In this document: piece after piece, positions 8,879 through 14,085 of the stretch
Layout of the letters: the number at the start of each line of letters is the position of its first letter
Numbering within the stretch: the first letter of the stretch is position 1
Origin: Desulfobacteraceae bacterium
GTDB taxonomy: Bacteria; Desulfobacterota; Desulfobacteria; Desulfobacterales; Desulfobacteraceae
Length of the DNA: 14,085 nucleotides
Direction: 5' to 3'
NCBI GenBank assembly: GCA_022712835.1
Contig: JAFLJU010000459.1
Span: 1-14,085 of the forward strand
Made by a program: the position numbers and the translations under genes
Notes under the pieces: generated by a model
Seen by the model: only the letters and a program-made list of their open reading frames with translations
The model's database searches: none
Told to the model about the DNA's origin: nothing

Positions 8879-9436
8879 TTGAATCAAGCAGACATCGGTG
8901 TCACATGGGCAGGCGCCATCCACTTCACAGGCATAGGCAATCCTGGACGCTTTTTCATGCATGCTGTCTGATATGTCCGGGAACGCTTCACTACACCTTA
9001 TTTTTTTCAAAATTTTTTTTGACGGAATACCTTCTATACTCTGACCCGTTAACTTACCGGTCAGCCCAGAGATAATTTCTGCATCTTCCCCGTTGGTGGT
9101 CACGATAACAGGCACCTGGTAGGGACGAATCACCCTGGAAATAGCCAGATTAGACAGCCTTCTTGTCACAAGGGAACCAGGGGCATATTTGATCAGCATA
9201 CAGGTTTTGTCATCTTGATCTATCAGAAAATCAACCTTTATCCTGGCGCGTTGATTTCCAACGATGATGATTAATTCTTCATTCGGTCGAATTTGATGTT
9301 TTTCATATCCAAGTGTTTGAACCAGGTGTTTTGAAATTTTCTGTCGATACCTTTCATCATGAGTATCGATGCGCGTTTCACCCGACAAAAAATCGGATAG
9401 CTCTCCTAAAATAAGGTGATGGGGATTTTTTTCCAT
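8873..9436 (-). CDS. HsdR N-terminal-like (PD-(D/E)xK fold) protein, probably not a nuclease
   Basis: A 187-residue protein resembling the stand-alone type I restriction HsdR N-terminal domain family (HSDR_N_2 type). The N-terminal helix THDERYRQKISKHLVQTLGY (25-44) matches the R-x-x-(x)L-GY pattern of that family. The strands LIIIVG (55-60) and IKVDFLID (66-73), then CMLIKYAPG (79-87), occupy the catalytic core. Here the acidic D69 remains, but the usual E-x-K strand (IxECKAP) reads LIKYAP, so the catalytic glutamate is absent and the lysine shifted. The C-terminus has a cysteine cluster, C170-x5-C176-x-C178-x4-C183, which could bind a metal. The start is well supported: GGAGGT lies just upstream (9443-9448), six bases before the ATG. 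No methylase or specificity gene is near, so this is not a restriction system. The final Pro codon and stop lie in the end of the palindromic element. Confidence 0.78.
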   Translation of the reverse strand: MEKNPHHLILGELSDFLSGETRIDTHDERYRQKISKHLVQTLGYEKHQIRPNEELIIIVGNQRARIKVDFLIDQDDKTCMLIKYAPGSLVTRRLSNLAISRVIRPYQVPVIVTTNGEDAEIISGLTGKLTGQSIEGIPSKKILKKIRCSEAFPDISDSMHEKASRIAYACEVDGACPCDTDVCLIQP

Positions 9437-9590
9437 ATGGTTACCTCCGGGATCGGTATAAAAAGAACTTGGCCTTCATTCCATAAAATTTAAATATTCC
9501 ATACCCCCTATTCTAATACCTAAAATCTATATTGTCCATTGGATACCATGCTGCCCAGCAATTCTCGGTAACCAATACTGATGGTACCAT

Positions 9591-9704
9591 CGGAAAAATA
9601 TAAATCTCCAAAATAGGACGCAGATTTTCAGGATTACTAATCTGCGCCTATCTGTATCCTATAAAAATTAAGGCCTTCCGAGATTGGAGATCTATTTATT
9701 TCGG
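9591..9704. repeat. Second imperfect inverted repeat, degenerate palindromic element
   Basis: The 21 bases at 9591-9611 (CGG...ATCTCCAA) match the reverse complement of 9684-9704 (TTGGAGAT...CGG) at 17 of 21 positions, with the inner 8 bases perfect. The similarity weakly continues outward (GGTACC on the left against GGTGCC on the right). A tighter hairpin is nested inside the left half. No reading frame is present. The shape suggests a decayed palindromic repeat or small non-autonomous element, but the arms share little sequence with the 171-bp element at 8708-8878. Confidence 0.5.
9613..9651. repeat. CGCAGAT hairpin
   Basis: ATAGGaCGCAGAT (9613-9625) pairs with ATCTGCGCCTAT (9640-9651): a 12-bp stem with one bulged A and a 14-base loop. 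It is not followed by a T-run, so it is not a classic terminator. CGCAGAT-rich hairpins are familiar as dispersed intergenic repeats in several bacterial genomes, which is the likely nature here; no function is known to me. Confidence 0.55.
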
Positions 9705-10051
9705 GGTGCCTAACCAAGAAAATTTGATCTGAATATTATTAGAATTAGGATAGAGGCAAATAATAAAAATTTTGGTTACAATTATAATCATAAACACGGC
9801 AGGCCAATTAACCTTGGATAACCTCAAAGGGTACAAACCCTTATGATGACCCAATATGTAAGAGCTTGAAAGGTAGACAAGAAATTCGGTGCGTTACAGA
9901 GCGATCATATCCATACAAGCTCAGGCCAGGCTGATCCTTTTGTTTTATCCCGGTCCGCGGAAAGTAGGTATCTATCCTATTGCCTCCCCCTCTCAAATCA
10001 TGTATCTATTTGATAATTCAACTTTTGAGCATAGGATTGCAGCATACGGGT

Positions 10052-11152
10052 ATGATTAAAGCAAGATTAGAACAATTCAACGTGCAACTCGGCCATGCCT
10101 CCGATGTAAAGCACAGGATCTTCATCTACTACATGATATTCTTTACCGTGATGTCCCTGTTCACGGTAGTGACCAATACCCTGTCCGGTCTGGACTATTC
10201 CTACAACTATAAATGGCTATTCATAGCCCTGACCACAGCAACCTTTCTTTTCCTGGCCCAGGGAAAGTGTCATGAACGAACCCTGCACAGAATGGGAATT
10301 TATTTTCTTTCCCTGATTATCCTGCCGATCTGCTGGCTATCCAGTTCCGGCCTGGTGTCTCCCAGCATTATCTATTCAGCTCTAGCACTGATCATGATCA
10401 ACACTCTGGTTTCTGGGTGGGAGCGCGTTTTCCTCAACCTGTGCCAAATTGTGCTGGTCTTTTGTCTGATAAGCCTGTTCTATTACCACCTCGGTCTGTT
10501 CAAAGCTATGAGTCCCAGGCAGCAATTCATTGACTGGATCATCAATGTTCCGGTTGTATTCGGATTTGTCGCCCTACTCCTGACCACCTTTGAAAAAGCC
10601 TATGAAGCAGAACGCTCGGACAACATCAGACACCAACGAATATTAGAGAAGCTCTCGGTCACGGACAGTCTGACAGGCCTCTTTAACCGCTCCGGCATGG
10701 AGGAAAAAGTTAGGAGCTTCATCAATTCATTTAAACGAACCCAGCATCTTTTTTCCATTCTCATGATCGATATTGACCACTTCAAAGCTTTTAACGATGC
10801 CAGTGGCCATCTTGTGGGGGATCAATGCCTGAAGACCGTGTCAGGCATATTGAAGCAAACCGCTTCGCGAGAAACGGACTGGGTTTGCCGGTACGGCGGT
10901 GAAGAGTTCATCATGGTCCTGGGATACACCGATACCGAAGGGGCGATCAATATTGCCGAAGGGGTTCAGGCGAACCTTGCCCGGGCTGCCATTCCCCATG
11001 CCGGGACTGGTAGAACCGTAACGGTCAGCATAGGGATAGCCACCATTAACCAGGAGAACCTGAGCACAGACCTGATCCTGTCCCAGGCAGACCAGGCCCT
11101 GTACTGTGCTAAGGCCGGAGGGCGTAACCGGATTGAGGCTTTCTCCCATTAA
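10052..11152 (+). CDS. Membrane diguanylate cyclase (GGDEF), six transmembrane helices
   Basis: The C-terminal GGDEF domain makes cyclic di-GMP from two GTP. From the ATG at 10052 the protein has 366 residues. Six hydrophobic segments at about 23-43, 54-70, 81-99, 103-121, 126-146 and 160-179 form a membrane sensor. A short helix (180-202) follows, then the catalytic domain: SVTDSLTGLFNR (202-213), metal aspartate D240 in MIDIDHFK, DASGHLVGDQCL (249-260), active-site RYGGEEF (280-286) and SIGIA (326-330). The inhibitory I-site RETD (R273, D276) sits six residues before GGEEF, as in PleD, so product inhibition is expected. No EAL domain or named sensor domain is seen, so the signal is unknown. 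A TTG at 9980 would add 24 residues, but M25 begins the more usual sequence; neither start has a good Shine-Dalgarno. The gene stands alone between gene-free stretches. Confidence 0.92.
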   Translation: MIKARLEQFNVQLGHASDVKHRIFIYYMIFFTVMSLFTVVTNTLSGLDYSYNYKWLFIALTTATFLFLAQGKCHERTLHRMGIYFLSLIILPICWLSSSGLVSPSIIYSALALIMINTLVSGWERVFLNLCQIVLVFCLISLFYYHLGLFKAMSPRQQFIDWIINVPVVFGFVALLLTTFEKAYEAERSDNIRHQRILEKLSVTDSLTGLFNRSGMEEKVRSFINSFKRTQHLFSILMIDIDHFKAFNDASGHLVGDQCLKTVSGILKQTASRETDWVCRYGGEEFIMVLGYTDTEGAINIAEGVQANLARAAIPHAGTGRTVTVSIGIATINQENLSTDLILSQADQALYCAKAGGRNRIEAFSH

Positions 11153-11356
11153 AATGCGGTTTTTTGAATCAAAGCCCGATACCATATCTTGTGTCCAGAG
11201 GAACTTTTATCTGTTCTGCAAAAAATAAACTTTTTACATTTAATAACCTGATTTTTTGGAAAGCCTTTCCAGGAAGGTATTTAATGGGTTAAATGGATTT
11301 TTGAATATAATGTTAAGCAACTGGAAAGCTAATTTCCTGTGTGATTGTTTACCATC

Positions 11357-12256
11357 CTATTTTTGGACTACTTTTAATCCTTTCTTTGACAACATATCTA
11401 TTACACTATCCTCACCAATTAAATGTAAAAGACCAACTACTACCAATACATTCTCAGGATTTTTTGTTAGCTCTATAATTTTTGGAACCCATCGCTTATT
11501 CGTGTCGGTAACTAAGACTTTATCAAGCTTTGGGAACTTTTTAAGCAGACTAATATCGTACATGGCTAAAAAAAAATTAATATCTCCATTTTCCCATGCC
11601 TGTGGACTTTTGACCCATTCGTATTCTTGTAATTCTTTCAATGATATCTGCATAAACAAATCTTGATCAATTTTGTCGTGATAGAGATAGCTGTCAAAGG
11701 TTTGTTCTAATGTTTCAAGCCCTTTTATGTTTTTTTGATCAATTTCGGCTTTAGATTTAAAATAATTATCAATACCCAATTTTTTTTCAAGACCAATTTT
11801 CTCATTTTTTATTTGAAAAAGATATGCCGAACACATCCAGGGTTTCATATGAATAAACTGACTTAACTTCAGGTCTGAAGCTAATAAATAATCTAAAAGC
11901 GATTTGAAAGTTTCATTCGAAAGGTAGGATTTGATTGATTTACCAGAAGGTATAACCCCCATCATCTGAAAGGATTTTATAATTTCTTCTTGAGATACTT
12001 TTTGAGCATTTAGGTTTTCAAAAACTATAGTATCACAGCTTTGATAAGTTTTTTCTATTAATGCAGTTAAAGGATAGATCGTTTTGGGCATAGCATGGAG
12101 AGACCCTAAAAGGTAAACTGAATTTTGCTTTGATTTTATTTCCCATAAAAAATGTTTGTTCTCAGCGCTATATGCAATTTGAATATTGCAAAAAACAAGT
12201 GTCCAGAAACAGATTTGAAAAATGAATATGCATTTTGGTATCTGATAGAACATCAT
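11357..12256 (-). CDS. TraB/GumN-family protein, secreted or periplasmic
   Basis: A 299-residue member of the TraB/GumN family (related to the TIKI proteases of animals; bacterial roles are mostly unknown). The first 31 residues form a signal peptide: hydrophobic CIFIFQICFWTLVFCNIQIA, with probable cleavage after AYSA. The mature start HFLWEIKSKQNSVYLLGSLHAMP (35-57) is the family's N-terminal motif with GSLH (51-54). Further on are E80 (IVFEN), GIDNYF (161-166) and, near the end, VVGLLHLIGEDSVIDMLSKKG (273-293) with the second GxxH, GLLH (275-278). These two GxxH motifs are the proposed active-site pair. The gene begins with two adjacent ATG codons; GGAG at 12261-12264 is 4 bases from the first and 7 from the second, so residue 2 may be the true start. 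The gene is AT-rich and is transcribed alone, convergent with the diguanylate cyclase gene. Confidence 0.88.
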   Translation of the reverse strand: MMFYQIPKCIFIFQICFWTLVFCNIQIAYSAENKHFLWEIKSKQNSVYLLGSLHAMPKTIYPLTALIEKTYQSCDTIVFENLNAQKVSQEEIIKSFQMMGVIPSGKSIKSYLSNETFKSLLDYLLASDLKLSQFIHMKPWMCSAYLFQIKNEKIGLEKKLGIDNYFKSKAEIDQKNIKGLETLEQTFDSYLYHDKIDQDLFMQISLKELQEYEWVKSPQAWENGDINFFLAMYDISLLKKFPKLDKVLVTDTNKRWVPKIIELTKNPENVLVVVGLLHLIGEDSVIDMLSKKGLKVVQK

Positions 12257-12450
12257 TCTTCTCCTTTTTGGAGTTTAAAGATAGAAAATCTTAAATTGAG
12301 AAAATAAAACAGGTTAAGAAAACCGTATGCAATTGCGATGTTTACGAAAAATATATTCAAATTTTTCCAGAATGCCTTTTCAGGCATGTTCATATTCACC
12401 CACCGAGAACTGCTGCATGCTGCCTATGAACCATATTGTTCATTTTAATG

Positions 12451-12489
12451 TTGATTTAATTGAAATTGCTATCTATTATATGATATATT
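12451..12489 (+). promoter_or_regulatory. Candidate promoter(s) upstream of the SRPBCC-like gene
   Basis: Two overlapping sigma-70-like arrangements are visible. TTGATT at 12451-12456 and TATTAT at 12474-12479 have a 17-base spacer. TTGAAA at 12460-12465 and TATATT at 12484-12489 have an 18-base spacer. Both would give a leader of about 35-45 bases before the ATG at 12530. The DNA is AT-rich, so one or both may be chance matches. Confidence 0.42.
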
Positions 12490-12529
12490 TAGATATTTAT
12501 TATAGTGCAAATAGCCACAAGGAGAAAAA

Positions 12530-13054
12530 ATGAAATATTTAATTGATCGTTATCTTCCCCGATTCGATTTTAATGAAGTTCATAAAATCCATATAAATGC
12601 CCAAACTGACCGGGTGTATCCCCAAACCCTTCAGATGAACCTGAACAACTCATGGATCACCAAAACACTATTCAAATTACGGGGATTGCCCTCAACAGAT
12701 ATCAGCCTGAAAAGTATTATATCCCAAGGCCCCTTTAATATTCTGGAAGAAAAAGAAAACATTGAAATAGTGATCGGGATGGTGACGGATCAAAGAATGG
12801 TCCCAGATTTTAATTTTAATTGGGACCAAGATCAAAACCAGTCTTCTTCAAAGCAGATTAAAATTGCCTGGAACTTTTTTTTGGAAGAAAACAAAGGAAC
12901 CCGATTGACCACGGAAACCCGCATACAATGCTCTGACCGTTCAACCAGAATATGCTTTATGCTCTATTGGTTTATAATCAGGCCCTTTAGCGGTTTGATT
13001 CGCAATGAAATGTTAAAGACAATCAAAGCACAGGCTGAAAAGCCAATTGTCTAG
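12530..13054 (+). CDS. SRPBCC-like (START/Bet v 1 fold) protein, function unknown
   Basis: A 174-residue cytoplasmic protein without signal peptide or membrane segment. The opening MKYLIDRYLPRFDFNEVHKIHINAQTDRVY has the feel of an SRPBCC first strand followed by two helices. The middle NIEIVIGMV and IKIAWNFFLEENKGTRLTTETRIQC are alternating strands. The end STRICFMLYWFIIRPFSGLIRNEML is the long C-terminal helix typical of the fold. I recognise the pattern TRLTTETR...YW..I.P.SGLIR..ML from small uncharacterised proteins, some labelled DUF2867, but give no function. The start is well supported by AAGGAG (12519-12524) five bases before the ATG. It converges with the adenine deaminase gene; a hairpin lies between their stops. 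Confidence 0.72.
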   Translation: MKYLIDRYLPRFDFNEVHKIHINAQTDRVYPQTLQMNLNNSWITKTLFKLRGLPSTDISLKSIISQGPFNILEEKENIEIVIGMVTDQRMVPDFNFNWDQDQNQSSSKQIKIAWNFFLEENKGTRLTTETRIQCSDRSTRICFMLYWFIIRPFSGLIRNEMLKTIKAQAEKPIV

Positions 13055-13060
13055 GCATAC

Positions 13061-13096
13061 CCCCAAAGATTCGGCCCAAATTTTGGGGTGCGAATC
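13061..13096. terminator. Hairpin between converging genes, possible bidirectional terminator
   Basis: Two alternative stems overlap. CCCCAAA (13061-13067) pairs with TTTGGGG (13082-13088). GATTCG (13068-13073) pairs with CGAATC (13091-13096), enclosing a CCCA/TGGG inner stem. Either would sit just after the SRPBCC-like gene and at the stop of the adenine deaminase gene. There is no T-run after the stems on either strand, so it is not a textbook intrinsic terminator. Confidence 0.4.
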
Positions 13097-14085
13097 ACGA
13101 AATGATCAGATCCACAAACCCGGGACCTTTACCATCCATCATTTCCACCAATCCCCGGTTAGAGAGCCGAAGTTCCCCAAGAACCACAAGCCCCATAAGA
13201 CTCATGGTCATTTCAAAGGCCACATGGGTGCAGCCAATTTTTTGGAGTGCCGTTTCAATGGAAAGAATGCCAGCAGCGGTCACCTCAACGGATGAAAGAC
13301 TCATCAGCCCAGCAAAGGGCAAAGGTAAAAGGGAAATGATCTGGTTATCCTGAACAACCACCAATCCGCCTCCCGAATCAATCAGGGCATTGGCAGCCAA
13401 ACACATGGCATCATCATCTGTCCCCACCACCAGAAGGTTATGGCAGTCATGGGAAATCGTGGATGCATAGGCCGTCCCCGGCTTAAATCCTGTTCCGGAA
13501 ACAAGTCCTAGGCCCCGGCTATTGTCTGCCCTGCCATCGGGCCTGTGCCGATAAAACATGGCGGCCTTGGCAATATCATTATCCGGATCGGCGTTTAAAA
13601 CGCCGTTGATGACCGGCATCAGTGCTTGAGCTGACAGGGTATTCACCTGGCCAGGGATAAGTTTTATTACCCGGGCGCGCACGGTGTCTGTACAGGGGGC
13701 TGTCATCTGAAAATCCAAAGGTGTAATCCGATTATGATACATTGTATTTATGGCCCATTCCGGATATTGGAAAGCGGATATTGGCTTTACCATTTTCCCA
13801 TTTTCAGCCACCTTTATCCCGTCACTGAACACCTGCTCAACCTTAAAATCGGTCAAATTATCAACCACCAGAATATCAGCCGCCCGCCCCGGGGTTAAGG
13901 ATCCGATCCACCGGCTTTGCTCGAGCATTTGGGCGGCATTGATAGTAATCATCTGCAAGGCAACAATGGGGTTAAGTCCCAAACTGACCGCTTTTCGAAA
14001 TACCCGGTCCAAATGTCCTTGTGTAACCAGGGTGGCCGAAGTGACATCATCGGTTACCATGGTGTAAAACCGCGTATCTGTTCCG
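13095..14085 (-). CDS. ade: Adenine deaminase, C-terminal part; 5' end beyond the window
   Basis: Adenine deaminase (AdeC-type amidohydrolase) converts adenine to hypoxanthine and ammonia in purine salvage. About 329 codons are visible, and the frame is open through the right edge (GTDTRFYT before the first internal Met). The whole enzyme is usually about 550-600 residues, so roughly the N-terminal 40% is missing here. Numbered from that Met, visible motifs are MVTDDV (1-6), holding the metal-binding aspartate at the end of the amidohydrolase barrel, then QGHLDRVFRKAVSLGLNPIVALQMITINAA (14-43) and GSLTPGRAADILVVDN (53-68). The AdeC-specific C-terminal domain has the ISHDCHNLLVVGTDDDAM pattern (about 202-219). 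Nothing suggests damage in the visible part. The gene converges with the SRPBCC-like gene. Confidence 0.92.
   Translation of the reverse strand, partial: GTDTRFYTMVTDDVTSATLVTQGHLDRVFRKAVSLGLNPIVALQMITINAAQMLEQSRWIGSLTPGRAADILVVDNLTDFKVEQVFSDGIKVAENGKMVKPISAFQYPEWAINTMYHNRITPLDFQMTAPCTDTVRARVIKLIPGQVNTLSAQALMPVINGVLNADPDNDIAKAAMFYRHRPDGRADNSRGLGLVSGTGFKPGTAYASTISHDCHNLLVVGTDDDAMCLAANALIDSGGGLVVVQDNQIISLLPLPFAGLMSLSSVEVTAAGILSIETALQKIGCTHVAFEMTMSLMGLVVLGELRLSNRGLVEMMDGKGPGFVDLIIS

Larger units (their letters stand above)
9437..9979. other. Gene-free stretch with structured repeats
   Basis: About 540 bases (up to about 615 to the preferred start of the next gene) without a convincing reading frame. 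The part nearest 9437 carries the Shine-Dalgarno of the HsdR-like gene. It also holds a perfect 12-bp palindrome GATGGTACCATC (9580-9591), the nested inverted repeats listed separately, and a small hairpin AAGGGT-acaa-ACCCTT (9827-9842). GAGCTTG (9862-9868) is repeated inverted as CAAGCTC (9916-9922), enclosing 47 bases. A perfect TATAAT at 9783-9788 could be a -10 box for the diguanylate cyclase gene, but no good -35 box lies at the right distance. I see no riboswitch consensus that I can name. Confidence 0.5.

Noticed and set aside
8873..9436. Restriction-modification or defence system
   Set aside because: Only a stand-alone HsdR-N-like protein is present; no methylase, specificity subunit or helicase is adjacent and the nuclease residues appear lost.
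9781..9960. Cyclic di-GMP (GEMM) riboswitch before the diguanylate cyclase gene
   Set aside because: Such a switch would fit the context, but I could not match the conserved core motifs of GEMM-I or GEMM-II to this stretch.
11261..11275. Palindrome TGGAAAGCCTTTCCA
   Set aside because: The two 7-base halves are separated by a single base, so no stable RNA hairpin forms; probably chance.
12327..12533. 68-codon frame (+) ending with an ATGA overlap on the SRPBCC-like gene
   Set aside because: No Shine-Dalgarno at the right distance, irregular composition, no domain, and the likely promoter of the next gene lies inside it.

Overview
The window looks like chromosomal DNA of a sulfate-reducing deltaproteobacterium (Desulfobacterota), most probably Desulfobacterales. 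The evidence is the gene content and the style of DnaA; there is no rRNA or other taxonomic marker, so this is inference. Most genes are housekeeping or core metabolism and complete. The two edge genes are cut: an HflX GTPase on the left and an adenine deaminase on the right.

Layout. At 1-1.45 kb, the hflX 3' part is followed by a 73-residue cysteine-motif protein (both +). At 1.47-4.28 kb, on the minus strand, a dnaA gene is followed without a spacer by a glcD-type FAD oxidase. At 4.28-4.78 kb there is a very AT-rich, probably non-coding spacer, from which dnaA-glcD reads leftward and pdxA-uvrA rightward. pdxA and uvrA (4.79-8.68 kb) overlap by 8 bases. At 8.71-8.88 kb lies a 171-bp non-coding palindromic element resembling a MITE; its right end coincides with the stop codon of the next gene. 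At 8.87-9.44 kb (-) is a protein with a restriction-enzyme HsdR N-terminal-like fold, apparently without the nuclease residues. A ~540-bp gene-free stretch with a second, degenerate inverted repeat leads to a six-helix membrane GGDEF diguanylate cyclase (10.05-11.15 kb, +). Then come a secreted TraB/GumN-family protein (-), an SRPBCC-like protein (+) and the cut adenine deaminase (-).

The most interesting protein is DnaA. Walker A and the arginine finger are present, but the sensor II arginine is glycine, the sensor I position is cysteine, and the DNA-reading helix-turn-helix lacks the usual GGRDH turn (it has KKYH, one residue shorter). This suggests an initiator with altered ATP control and perhaps a different DNA box. 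Together with the AT-rich spacer beside it, this is the best candidate in the window for an undescribed variant of a known system. Whether this is the cell's only DnaA, and whether the spacer is an origin, cannot be decided from the window. I found no CRISPR array, tRNA, rRNA, phage or recognisable transposase.
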